Positions 26,534 through 34,703 of a stretch of 64,000 bases of DNA are shown piece after piece; the first letter of the stretch is position 1, and each line of letters begins with the position of its first letter. This DNA is from Gammaproteobacteria bacterium (GTDB taxonomy: Bacteria > Pseudomonadota > Gammaproteobacteria > CAISUE01). Below the pieces are notes generated by a model. The model did not search any database. It was not told where the DNA came from and was given only the letters and a program-made list of their open reading frames with translations. The position numbers were made by a program, and so were the translations under genes. The DNA is taken from assembly GCA_021156105.1 (NCBI GenBank), contig JAJNBD010000004.1:186001-250000 (forward strand). The letters are read 5' to 3'.

Positions 26534-27976
26534 ATGGAAACTACAATCAATGAAGTTAGTATGCCATCATCCCGATTGGGTAAGGCGTTTTGGATTGTTT
26601 GGGCGATCGAGTTATGGGAGCGCTTTGGCTATTATGGTGTACAAGCTATTTTGGCGCTTTATTTCGTTAAAAAATTAGGTTATAGCGAAGCGCAAAGTTT
26701 TTATGTGTTTGGTTCTTTTAGTGCCTTTGTCTATGGGTTTGTATGGATTGGCGGCTGGATGGGTGATAAATATCTAGGCGCAAAACGCACTCTGATTTTA
26801 GGTTCCATCATTTTAACGTTATCTTATGCGGCTTTAGCCTTAGCCAATCATCAAACGATTTTTTATGCATTAGCTGGGATCGTTGTGGGTAATACTTTAT
26901 TTAAAGCAAATCCTAGCTCTTTAATTTCCAAGATGTTTTGCAAAGGCGAAACCGCGCTAGATAGTGCGATGACATTGTATTATATGGCAGTTAATGTGGG
27001 TTCTATGCTTTCTATGGCTGTTACGCCTATCATTGCAGAAAGATATGGTTGGGCAAGTGCATTTTGGTTATGTGCTGTTGGTTTGGTAATGGGAGTAGGA
27101 AATTTTCTACTTTCTCGTCGTGTTATGGCAATGTTAAATACTGAGGCGGAGCTTCAACCACTATGCCTTAGACGGCTTGCTATTGTATTAGCAGGCAGCG
27201 CACTTGCAACGGTTGTGATCGCACAATTATTGGATCATACCAAAATTTGCAATTGGATTGTGTATATTGTTGTGACGGGTGCTTTAGGTTATTTCTTAAA
27301 AATCGCGTTTTCTTTAGAAGGTATTGCACGCAAGCGTATGTTCTTGGCGTTAATTTTGATTTTACAAGCTGTTTTATTCTTCGTGCTTTATAATCAAATG
27401 CCAACTTCACTAACGTTTTTTGCCGCTCATAATATTAATAACCAATTTTTAGGTTGGACAATTCCTGCGGCAGAATACCAAGTGTTAAACCCGATTGTGA
27501 TTGTCATTGCATCACCTCTTCTAGCTTGGTGGTATAGCGTGACACCCGCGACTCACGTGACGAAGTTTTGTATTGGGATGACTTTGTGTTCAGCAGCATT
27601 TTTAGTCTTGGCGATACCACAATTTGTTTCTCACGATGGTTTCGCTTCACCAGAATGGATGGTATTAACTTATGTGCTGCAATCGGTTGGTGAATTATTT
27701 ATTTCTGGTTTAGGTTTAGCGATGGTAGCTGAGCTTTGCCCTGCCAGTATGAGCGGCTTTGTGATGGGGATCTGGTATTTAGCGGTCATGCTTGCGGGCC
27801 CAATTGGTGCATGGGTTGGTGCATTAACAACGACGCCTGAAGGTGCTGCAAATATTTCTGCAGTGGCTAGCATGCATATTTATGGCGATGTGTTTTTAAA
27901 AATTGGCCTTGTGACAGGTGCGCTAGCGCTTATTATGTGGTTAAAGCGTCCACTTTTAAATCGTCTCGTAGCTTAA
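26534..27976 (+). CDS. POT-family proton-dependent oligopeptide transporter
   Basis: This 480-residue protein has 14 or so membrane segments and the POT hallmark ExxERFxYYG, seen as ELWERFGYYG near residue 27. MFS motif A follows as GGWMGDKYLGAKR. The family imports di- and tripeptides with protons (DtpA, DtpB, TppB). GAGG precedes the ATG. It is convergent with the RES-domain gene and overlaps it by 4 bases. Part of its sequence recurs as a remnant at 31684-31796. Peptide import fits an intracellular bacterium feeding on host amino acids. Confidence 0.9.
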   Translation: METTINEVSMPSSRLGKAFWIVWAIELWERFGYYGVQAILALYFVKKLGYSEAQSFYVFGSFSAFVYGFVWIGGWMGDKYLGAKRTLILGSIILTLSYAALALANHQTIFYALAGIVVGNTLFKANPSSLISKMFCKGETALDSAMTLYYMAVNVGSMLSMAVTPIIAERYGWASAFWLCAVGLVMGVGNFLLSRRVMAMLNTEAELQPLCLRRLAIVLAGSALATVVIAQLLDHTKICNWIVYIVVTGALGYFLKIAFSLEGIARKRMFLALILILQAVLFFVLYNQMPTSLTFFAAHNINNQFLGWTIPAAEYQVLNPIVIVIASPLLAWWYSVTPATHVTKFCIGMTLCSAAFLVLAIPQFVSHDGFASPEWMVLTYVLQSVGELFISGLGLAMVAELCPASMSGFVMGIWYLAVMLAGPIGAWVGALTTTPEGAANISAVASMHIYGDVFLKIGLVTGALALIMWLKRPLLNRLVA

Positions 27977-28812
27977 TCACTGTGGCGACTACCATCCGTG
28001 AACTGCATGTGAATCGTTTCATCAGTTCTTGGCGGTCGCCATTGAATGACTCCATTTGAGAATGCCTCAGCACAAGCGAGTTTACTTACTTTGTAATGTG
28101 AATCATCACCTTCATCAACACGATACCAGATGACGCTTTCTAGGGTTAATTGCTTATTCACCAACTCATAATTGAGTGCAAAGTTTTTAGCCTCTGCTTG
28201 CATTGCCGTGGTTGGATAGACTAGACCGCAGCAAGGTTGAATCTGATAAAAATACTCAGCAATAGCAGCACTTAATTTATATTTATATTCTTCTGCTTCT
28301 GTAATATCTTGTGTAAAAGCATTTTCTAAAAACCGGATAATTTCTGGTTGAGGCTTTATGCTATTACTCGAACTAATTAAAATTTCTTGGCAATCTTTAT
28401 TAAAACCAAGCTGCTCAAGCGCTGCTTTGTCATAGCCAATGGGAAAGATCAGCGCGTGATCGTTAAGTGTCCATGTGGAAATAGCAACAAAATCACCTGG
28501 TTTAGTATTTAATTCAAAAAAAGTGGCGCTAGGGCTGGCGCTGCAATAAAGCACTTGGCGTCCTGGTAGGTTAGCTCTACCTAATAGCGCTTGTTCGATA
28601 GGTGGATAGCTTAATTCTTCAAGCTTTGTTGGTTTCTCAACAAATTTTCTGGCACGATAAAATTTAACAAAATTTGTGGGTAGCAAAACGCCGCAGTGTG
28701 CATGGCAATCTAATAAAGTCTTAATTTGTGTTTTAAGCGAAGTTGTTTCTGCACAAGATAAATCACACTGGTATAGCTCTGCTAAAACTTTTGATACAGT
28801 TGGATTGTCCAT
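27973..28812 (-). CDS. RES-domain protein, putative NAD-degrading toxin-like enzyme
   Basis: This 279-residue protein has a RES domain in about residues 50-215: FYRARKF (Arg53), LGRANLPGRQVLYCSASPSA and FFELN (Glu100), then GLVYPTT. The family includes NAD+ phosphorylase/glycohydrolase toxins (MbcT, the RES of Xre-RES systems). In the usual YPS motif near the end of the domain the serine appears to be threonine here (YPTT). No Xre/MbcA antitoxin gene is adjacent. The roughly 60-residue C-terminal part is extra. A GGGGTCA palindrome lies 18 bases upstream of the start. A decayed copy exists at 31797-32294. It may be a lone enzyme rather than a toxin. Confidence 0.72.
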   Translation of the reverse strand: MDNPTVSKVLAELYQCDLSCAETTSLKTQIKTLLDCHAHCGVLLPTNFVKFYRARKFVEKPTKLEELSYPPIEQALLGRANLPGRQVLYCSASPSATFFELNTKPGDFVAISTWTLNDHALIFPIGYDKAALEQLGFNKDCQEILISSSNSIKPQPEIIRFLENAFTQDITEAEEYKYKLSAAIAEYFYQIQPCCGLVYPTTAMQAEAKNFALNYELVNKQLTLESVIWYRVDEGDDSHYKVSKLACAEAFSNGVIQWRPPRTDETIHMQFTDGSRHSD

Positions 28813-28829
28813 GCGATTATTATAACACG

Positions 28830-28848
28830 TGGGGTCAGCTTGACCCCA
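28830..28848. repeat. GGGGTCA-type palindrome upstream of the RES gene
   Basis: tggggtca-gct-tgacccca is a perfect inverted repeat with 8-base arms between the RES start and the HAD gene stop. A related palindrome (gggtcaggcctgaccc) sits at the same place upstream of the RES remnant at 32314-32329. It could be an operator for the RES gene, a terminator for the HAD gene read in the other sense, or a REP-like mobile palindrome. Confidence 0.55.
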
Positions 28849-28852
28849 GAGA

Positions 28853-29809
28853 TTACATCACCATTGCGGTTGTGCTATTGGCTTGTGCCGTTGTTAAAGT
28901 TTCTTTAGATTCTGGCGTGTTCCAAAATTTGGTAACGCTAAACTGACCAAAGGTTAGTTTTTTTCCAGGTGGTGTGCAGGCGCCCACATTGATGAAGCTT
29001 GGTAAATGGATTTGTAAAGTATCAAGCAGTAATTTCCCTAAACCTTGAGAAACAAATTTTTCAAAAGATTCTACGGGTTTAAAGGCCTGGATGCAGGCTG
29101 ATTTATAGTTTAATGCTTGTGCGAATTGCACTTCACGTATCTGGTCATCAAATAAAGTGCATTCAGCGCGAATGCCGTGTGTTTCGAGCTCTAAACATAA
29201 TTGCTGTATGGCAAAAGCTTTTGCACATGCACCACCCAAGAAAATTCTGCCTTGAAAGGGTAATTGAAGCACGTCTGCAATATCAAGTGTTGCGATATGC
29301 ATGCGCGTGGTCATGAGGATTGGGATAATATTTTGTGCATGTAAATTTGAGAGAAACTCATGCCAAATCTCTAATCCTCCCCCGTTAAGGCTGTTGCTAG
29401 GTTGATAAATGGTTTCGTCACAATCAAAAAAAGCCAGTTTTAAGTTTTGCTCTTTTACTTGCTGGACAAGTTGGTTAGCAAAAGTTTTGATTTGATTAAC
29501 CAAAGAATATTGGCTAAGGGTTGCTCCAGCAAATTCCGGGTGTGAAAATAATTCATGTTGCAATTGAATGCGTTCAGCAATTTTTGCCTTATACTCCGGC
29601 ACAATGTATTGTGCTTCTGCAGGAATTTCTTGCATCTCGTAAAGAAAATGTTGAAATACTTCTTGATCGCCATCAAGGAACTTTTCAACAAAATAGTTAA
29701 AAATGCTGATAGTGGCGATATCAGCTGGGTTGTGTAGATTATATTCCGCGGCAACAGTCGCATGTGTGGATAAAATCTGAGGTAAGACCTCTGTCGTAAG
29801 CATTGGCAT
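28853..29809 (-). CDS. HAD-superfamily-like protein (DUF2608-type), unknown role
   Basis: This 318-residue protein has a HAD motif I as FFDCDETIYQ (Asp129, Asp131, Thr133) and a late acidic pair LFDDQIREV fitting motif IV. A Thr in the ILMTTRMH segment fits motif II. The N-terminal 120 residues are helical and unrecognised. Legionellales encode several such HAD-like proteins of unknown substrate. There is no signal peptide. Phosphatase activity is likely from the motifs, but the role is unknown. It is separated from the RES gene by a palindrome. Confidence 0.6.
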   Translation of the reverse strand: MPMLTTEVLPQILSTHATVAAEYNLHNPADIATISIFNYFVEKFLDGDQEVFQHFLYEMQEIPAEAQYIVPEYKAKIAERIQLQHELFSHPEFAGATLSQYSLVNQIKTFANQLVQQVKEQNLKLAFFDCDETIYQPSNSLNGGGLEIWHEFLSNLHAQNIIPILMTTRMHIATLDIADVLQLPFQGRIFLGGACAKAFAIQQLCLELETHGIRAECTLFDDQIREVQFAQALNYKSACIQAFKPVESFEKFVSQGLGKLLLDTLQIHLPSFINVGACTPPGKKLTFGQFSVTKFWNTPESKETLTTAQANSTTAMVM

Positions 29810-30080
29810 ATTGATTATTATTAGGAATTTTAAAAGGCAGCTATTTTAACTTTGTTTAGAGTTTTTTTCAAATGACTCACTATTATAAGAAAAAAGTAAA
29901 GCGGGTTTATGCAGAAGCTTTAGACATTAGCAATTTGGATGCTTATTATTCATAATAAGCAATAATATCTTTGGGATAAAAAATTTGAGTGTAACTTAAC
30001 GTATTTCAGAGTTGAGATTTATCGAGTGAAGTGTTAGGATTGGCGACGTTAAAAAAATAATAATAAAGGAGTGCCTATTA

Positions 30081-31439
30081 ATGGGTAATTGTTTCTTTAA
30101 ACCAAATCACAAAATTTATCCTGTCGCTAAGCCGCTAGTTTTAGTTTGTCAGGCTGAAGAGCTCACGCCATACTTCGAACGTAAAGGTTTGCTTTGTGCG
30201 GTAGAGACAAAGGCGCTTTATGCAAAAGTAACTGCAGAGTTGCTAGCCATGTTTGGTCGTTTTAATAATTTGCCTCAGCATGATTTGACTGTTGCAATGG
30301 ATGCTTTTCAGCAAAGTTTCAGTCGGATTGCATTGGCTGAGGAGATAGTTGAGTTGGCCCCCCAAGTGGCTGACTTTCAAACGGTAGCCCAAGAAAATTT
30401 GCAGGTTTTAGTACAGAGCGTCGCTGCTACAATGGATGCCGGTCTTAATCAATATAAATTAATTTATCACAGCAAGTTGCATGCTTATGAAATTGCGATG
30501 GATGTGGCGAAAGACTTACAGGTAGAAACGAAAAGTTGTCAATTGTTAGCATTTATTTGCGCGCTTTATCATGATGTGCAGTTTACCCATCAGCGTATCA
30601 TTGATGAAGAAGCAAGTGTGCAAATTTGCTTGGCAGCGCTGCAGCCTATTTTTAGAGATATGCCTGGTGAGCAGGTAGAGGTTATAAAAGATCTCATTCG
30701 TGTTGTTATACTTGCCGGAACAATTCCTTGCTTGCTACAGAAAGATGGGTATCAAGATCAAGCCTGTGCAACAATGCCAGCTTTGATTGAAGTATTAAAC
30801 CAGCTATCGCCTGGACTTGATGAGGCTTGTCCAATCATAGTGAATATGTGTCGTAGCCTTGCTCGGATGGATGTGCATCGCACTTCATCGCCCAAGGTTT
30901 ATCAATGTTATAGTTTGTACGTTGATGAATGCTGGGAAAAATTAAAGCGATTTTATCAGTCATTCCCTTTGCAGACGCAGCTGTCTTTACAAAGAAAGCT
31001 TACTCAAAATTTAAGAACAATGTTTGAAATGGCTTTGAAAGACGGTGCGCAAAATACTATTGCACAATATGCATTTGATTTGCTAACACGGAATCCAATT
31101 GGATCTCTTGTTGTGGCATCAGCAGATATGATTGCTTTTGGACAAAAATTAGTTAATGGCCCCTTTTCAGAAAAAGCTTTTGCTGAGCGGTTCGAAAATA
31201 CGGGCAAAGTTTATCCTGCTAGCCAAAGTGATGATTACCAACCTTTTTGGCGAGAGCATAGGGAATTTTTACAAAGAATTGGTGATTTTTTACAAGATGA
31301 AATCATTCCTGTAAGTGAGAAAGCAGAAGTTGTTGAAGCGCTGGCAAAAGCTGCTTTATACCAAGATGGTTTGTTTTTTAAACTAGAACAATTGCCTAAT
31401 TTTCTAGACCACCAGGTTCAGCGCAATGTTATAAAATAA
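30081..31439 (+). CDS. HD-domain protein with lipidation-like N-terminus, putative effector
   Basis: This 452-residue protein has metal-dependent HD-phosphohydrolase features: His130 and His134 in LIYHSKLHAYE, then the HD pair His164-Asp165 in ALYHDVQFTH. An acidic helix follows at about 176. The pattern resembles small eukaryote-like HD hydrolases. The C-terminal 250 residues are helical and unrecognised. The N-terminus MGNCFFKP has Gly2 and Cys4, as in myristoylated and palmitoylated eukaryotic proteins, though residue 6 is Phe rather than the preferred Ser/Thr. AAGGAG lies upstream. A host-membrane-targeted effector is possible but unproven. Confidence 0.6.
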   Translation: MGNCFFKPNHKIYPVAKPLVLVCQAEELTPYFERKGLLCAVETKALYAKVTAELLAMFGRFNNLPQHDLTVAMDAFQQSFSRIALAEEIVELAPQVADFQTVAQENLQVLVQSVAATMDAGLNQYKLIYHSKLHAYEIAMDVAKDLQVETKSCQLLAFICALYHDVQFTHQRIIDEEASVQICLAALQPIFRDMPGEQVEVIKDLIRVVILAGTIPCLLQKDGYQDQACATMPALIEVLNQLSPGLDEACPIIVNMCRSLARMDVHRTSSPKVYQCYSLYVDECWEKLKRFYQSFPLQTQLSLQRKLTQNLRTMFEMALKDGAQNTIAQYAFDLLTRNPIGSLVVASADMIAFGQKLVNGPFSEKAFAERFENTGKVYPASQSDDYQPFWREHREFLQRIGDFLQDEIIPVSEKAEVVEALAKAALYQDGLFFKLEQLPNFLDHQVQRNVIK

Positions 31440-31683
31440 AAATAGCAATGAAGTTGAAAAATATTACCGCCCTTATATCAATGAAACAAAGATCAACTAA
31501 ATTTTAAAGGATTTTAATTTAAGCCCCCCAGCGATAGCGTCTATTAGCGTAAAACCTGTGGGGCTTCCAATAGGTAAAGTCTATGTGGCTCTTTCGAGTG
31601 TTACCAAAACAAACGTCGCTTTAGAAGATCAGTGCATTGGTGCTTAATTAAACTTATATTTCAAACAAACAAAGGCTGGTAAC
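31440..31683. other. Intergenic stretch with possible coding debris
   Basis: A frame without start codon encodes about 47 protein-like residues (including SVKPVGLPIGKVYVALSS) and ends at about 31647. A 7-base stem AAGCCCC (31521-31527) with GGGGCTT (31560-31566) lies in it. I do not recognise the source gene. The segment leads directly into the transporter remnant. Confidence 0.3.
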
Positions 31684-31796
31684 CATTTTAGCGCTTTATT
31701 TTGTTAAAAAATTGGGTTATACCGAAGCGCAAAGTTTTTGTGTGTTTGGCTCTTTTAGTGTTTTTGTTTATGGTTTTGTCTGGATTGGTGGTTGGA
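31684..31796 (+). pseudogene. Fragment of a POT transporter gene
   Basis: About 113 bases closely match the intact transporter gene at about 26650-26764 (ttagcgctttattttgttaa versus ttggcgctttatttcgttaa, continuing to ggattggtggttgga). It would encode the second membrane region only. It breaks off exactly where the RES remnant begins, within a shared ggttggata word, so it is one end of a deletion in a second copy of the POT-RES pair. Confidence 0.85.
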
Positions 31797-32294
31797 TAAA
31801 CTAGTCCGCAACAAGGCTGGATATGATAAAAATATTCAGCGATCACCGCGCTTAATTGATATTTGCATTCTTCTGTTTCTGCAATATTTTGTGTGAAAAC
31901 CTTTTCTAAAAACCGAATAATTTCTGGTTGAAGTTTTACGCTATGATCCGAGCTGATTAAAATCAAATTGCTTAAGCGCTGCTTTGTCATGGCCAATAGG
32001 AAAAATTAGCGCTAGGGTTAGTGCTGCAATAAAGTACTTGGCGCGCTGGCAAATTGGCTCGGCCTAATAAGGCTTGTTCAACAGGTAGATAGCTTAATTA
32101 TTCAAGTTTTTTGGTTTCTCAGCAAATTTTCTGGCACGATAAAATTTACCAAAATTTGTGGGTAGCAATATGCCGCAGTGTGCATGGCAATCTAATAACG
32201 TTTTAATTTGTGATTGAAGAGAGCTGGGTTCCGCACAGGCTAAATTACACTGACATAGCTCTGTTAAAACTTTTGATATCGTTCGGCTTTCCAT
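31797..32294 (-). pseudogene. Decayed second copy of the RES-domain gene
   Basis: The first 65 codons from 32294 (MESRTISKVLTELCQCNLAC...) match the N-terminus of the intact RES protein, up to FYRARKF. A frameshift follows. The region encoding the catalytic glutamate segment is deleted between the GRANLPGRQ-equivalent and the IFPIGY-equivalent. The frame then resumes with PEIIRFLEKVFTQNIAETEE and GLVYPTT before it runs into the transporter fragment. The copy lacks its C-terminal third. It is nonfunctional by eye and shows the POT-RES pair was once duplicated. Confidence 0.88.
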
Positions 32295-32313
32295 ATTATT
32301 AATATAACAGGCC

Positions 32314-32329
32314 GGGTCAGGCCTGACCC
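32314..32329. repeat. GGGTCAGG palindrome upstream of the RES remnant
   Basis: gggtcagg-cctgaccc is a perfect 16-base palindrome, flanked by further partly matching cc/gg bases. Its position relative to the RES remnant start equals that of the related palindrome at 28830-28848 upstream of the intact gene. The duplication therefore included the upstream site. Confidence 0.6.
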
Positions 32330-32426
32330 CGGTAGTTGCAAGAATATGTTAATATGTTAAATAAGTTATCATTTAAAAATACTTATTGATTCTTGGCTGC
32401 TAACTATTCTTGGCTATCATTAAAAT

Positions 32427-34190
32427 ATGAAAATTTCTTTTATTTTTATTTGGCTATTAAATTTAACTTTACTTTTCAATAGCGCTTTTGCAGAAACTGA
32501 GGCGCCAAGCTTTGACTGTAAAAACACAAACACACCAATAGAAAAAACAATATGTAGCAATACTGAGCTTGCAAAATTAGACCAACAATTAGCTGATGCT
32601 TTTTCAGAGTTGAAAAAAAATCCTCAGGGTAGAATCAAGGTATCGGTAAATGAGCTGATTGATAACCAAAAAAAATGGTTAAAGATAAGAGATAACTTTG
32701 TTGGTGATGCAAAGAACTTAACTGAATTATATAAGGAGAGAATTGCTGTTCTTTCTTTTCCAGGTGCCCCATTACCGCTTGCCTCAGCCAAGATAAAAGA
32801 ATTAGAAACTTTTTTTTCAGATAAAGGCTGCGCGATTCTTGCTGCGATAGACTCATCAATATTTGTAACAGAAGGTTTAAGTGAGTTTGCTCGCAAGCTT
32901 TATGAAGTTAACCCTGCCTTGGCAAATAAATTATTTTCAGGCTGTTATTATAGTCATACAGAACCAAAATTTATTTATGATTATTCTTCTGAAGTAAAAA
33001 AAATAAGTGGATTGAAAGATTATATTAATTATCTAAAATTTCTTTATGGGGATGATAACTGCGGTACAATGCGCTACGGGCAGTATAAAAATCAAGATTC
33101 AGCTATTGCGCTTGCGCTTAATGATACGAATATTTCCATTAATGAAATGAAAAATTCGCCTTCATCTTCTGGGGGGTATGAAAAAGCACCTTATGCTTTC
33201 AAGCATGCAATAGATTTAGAGCCAGACCCAAGTTATTCTGCAATAAAAGAGGGGACGCGCTATCCTCAAGTATCAAAAAAACCTTACGTTTATCGTTATG
33301 AAAAAAGTTCGGATCCATACGACAATAAAAAGTGGCCAAGAATAACCAGTGAAGGTTACCGCTATCCTGCGATGCTTCATTTTTCATGGCAAGGAATATG
33401 GCAACAAGAACAATATCAAAACTATCTTATGCTGCAAGAAAAGGCGCGTAAAGGATTGGAGCAATATTATATCAACGTTAAAAAAGTGCCTTTGGATAAA
33501 GCAAGGCAAGCAGCAGCATTTCATGTGCTAAATCTTGCTAATGTTTATGTTTTAGATCACTACAGTCGCTATTTAAATTGGGGTTTAAAAGACCTGGATA
33601 ATTTTTTACAGCTTGGCCTATTACCCCCTAATGATAATTATTTAGTGATTATCAACAATAATTTAAAGCCTGAAGAAGCACGGCCAGAGATATTGGCTTA
33701 TTTTCTCAAGCTTGCTGTCGTCAATGGCTATTCAAAGCTTGATATTGAAAAAATTATTGCTGCAGGTGCAAAACTTAAAAATTCCAAAGTATCTGATACG
33801 CCATTGATGAATGCGGTAAAAAGACCTGATATTTTAAAATTGCTGCTTGATAAGGGTGCGGATGTCAATGCGCAAAATGATTTTGGAAAAACAGCGTTAA
33901 TGTATGCGATTCAATATGGAAATTTAGATGCGGTTAAAATCTTGATCGATCATGGCGCCAACGTAAACCTTGCTACCTATAAACTGCCTGAGGCGGATTT
34001 AACAGATTGTGCCAATACTTCTATTGCAGCAGGCTATCGCACACCGCTGATGTACGCTGCATGGCATGCTAATAATGCAGTCATAAATTATCTGCTTGCA
34101 AAAGGCGCTAATCCTAATGCAAAAGATTCAGCTGGGCATGATTATAAATTTTATTTGACTAAAAATGATTACCAAAAACCGCATGAATAA
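32427..34190 (+). CDS. Exported LprI-like domain plus ankyrin repeat protein
   Basis: This 587-residue protein has a signal peptide (residues 1-22, ending NSAFA-E). A cysteine-containing LprI/DUF1311-type domain follows (PSFDCKNTNTPIEKTICSN, then KLDQQLADAFSEL) in residues about 28-90. A 320-residue region of unknown fold comes next. The C-terminal ankyrin repeats (about 465-580) are marked by DTPLMNAV, GADVNAQNDFGKTALMYAI, HGANVNLA and GANPNAKD. LprI-type domains inhibit lysozyme in known cases. Ankyrin repeats bind proteins. The combination suggests a periplasmic or surface protein dealing with host factors. It stands alone between the RES remnant and the argF remnant. Confidence 0.78.
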   Translation: MKISFIFIWLLNLTLLFNSAFAETEAPSFDCKNTNTPIEKTICSNTELAKLDQQLADAFSELKKNPQGRIKVSVNELIDNQKKWLKIRDNFVGDAKNLTELYKERIAVLSFPGAPLPLASAKIKELETFFSDKGCAILAAIDSSIFVTEGLSEFARKLYEVNPALANKLFSGCYYSHTEPKFIYDYSSEVKKISGLKDYINYLKFLYGDDNCGTMRYGQYKNQDSAIALALNDTNISINEMKNSPSSSGGYEKAPYAFKHAIDLEPDPSYSAIKEGTRYPQVSKKPYVYRYEKSSDPYDNKKWPRITSEGYRYPAMLHFSWQGIWQQEQYQNYLMLQEKARKGLEQYYINVKKVPLDKARQAAAFHVLNLANVYVLDHYSRYLNWGLKDLDNFLQLGLLPPNDNYLVIINNNLKPEEARPEILAYFLKLAVVNGYSKLDIEKIIAAGAKLKNSKVSDTPLMNAVKRPDILKLLLDKGADVNAQNDFGKTALMYAIQYGNLDAVKILIDHGANVNLATYKLPEADLTDCANTSIAAGYRTPLMYAAWHANNAVINYLLAKGANPNAKDSAGHDYKFYLTKNDYQKPHE

Positions 34191-34218
34191 TTTGTATGGA
34201 GCTTGATTTATATCCTTG

Positions 34219-34485
34219 CTAATTACAGTTTTTGCCAATAGATGCGACTATCAATGCTTTTAAGGTATGCAAACGATTCTGTGCTTGTAAAAAAACTATC
34301 GCATGTTGGCTGTTAAATGCTTTATTTGATACTTCTCTACTTTTTAACCCAAATCCCTCTGCTGCTTTTTTGGCAAATTCTGTTTCAAGATTATGCAAAT
34401 CGGATAAACAATGCATAAAAACAACTTGTGGATTTTTGGTGGCTTCTAGTAGCTTAAAATTTACCAGCTGCAGATGGGGTTTTCT
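34219..34485 (-). pseudogene. argF: 3' fragment of an ornithine carbamoyltransferase gene
   Basis: About 89 codons on the minus strand read like the C-terminal end of ornithine carbamoyltransferase. They include VNFKLLEATKNPQVVFMHCL (family: VN..LL..T.NP...FMHCLPA), then ETEFAKKAAEGFGL and AIVFLQAQNRLHTLKALIVA. The usual proline in MHCLP is serine here (MHCLSDLHN). Roughly the first two thirds of the gene is missing. The fragment ends about 30 bases from tRNA-Thr, with no start codon or promoter. It is therefore a relic of an arginine-pathway gene. Confidence 0.8.
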
Positions 34486-34515
34486 ATTATTACAATATTG
34501 GGATATTCAAGAAAG

Positions 34516-34591
34516 TGGTGCTGGCTGCAGGATTCGAACTCGCGACCTACTGATTACAAATCAGTTGCTCTACCAACTGAGCTAAGCCAGC
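34516..34591 (-). tRNA. tRNA-Thr (anticodon TGT)
   Basis: The reverse complement folds as a cloverleaf. It shows acceptor GCTGGCT/AGCCAGC, the D-arm TAGCTCAGTTGGTAGAGC, anticodon stem ACTGA/TCAGT with loop TTTGTAA (anticodon TGT), T-arm GTTCGAATC and encoded CCA. It lies beside the argF fragment. Confidence 0.96.
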
Positions 34592-34658
34592 ACATTGGGA
34601 AGAAGGGCGTCATTTTACCGGAAAAGTAACGCTTTGGGAATACCCTGACATAGATATT

Positions 34659-34695
34659 CGCTTGCCAACACAGTTTTGTTTTGAGTTGGCAAGCG
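34659..34695. terminator. Hairpin after the DHA2 efflux gene
   Basis: CGCTTGCCAAC (34659-34669) and GTTGGCAAGCG (34685-34695) form an 11-base perfect stem with a 15-base loop. It lies 9 bases past the minus-strand gene stop. There is no long T-tract, so termination may be inefficient, or the element may protect the mRNA 3' end. Confidence 0.5.
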
Positions 34696-34703
34696 ATGAA
34701 TGG

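Noticed and set aside
29871..29954. 27-codon frame MTHYYKKKVKRVYAEALD... in the gap before the HD gene
   Set aside because: There is no ribosome-binding site or neighbour support. A 9-base AT hairpin at 29940-29961 overlaps its end. It is most likely chance.
34516..34591. tRNA-Thr or tRNA-Pro as a phage or island attachment site
   Set aside because: I found no direct repeat of either tRNA 3' end elsewhere in the window, and no integrase gene.
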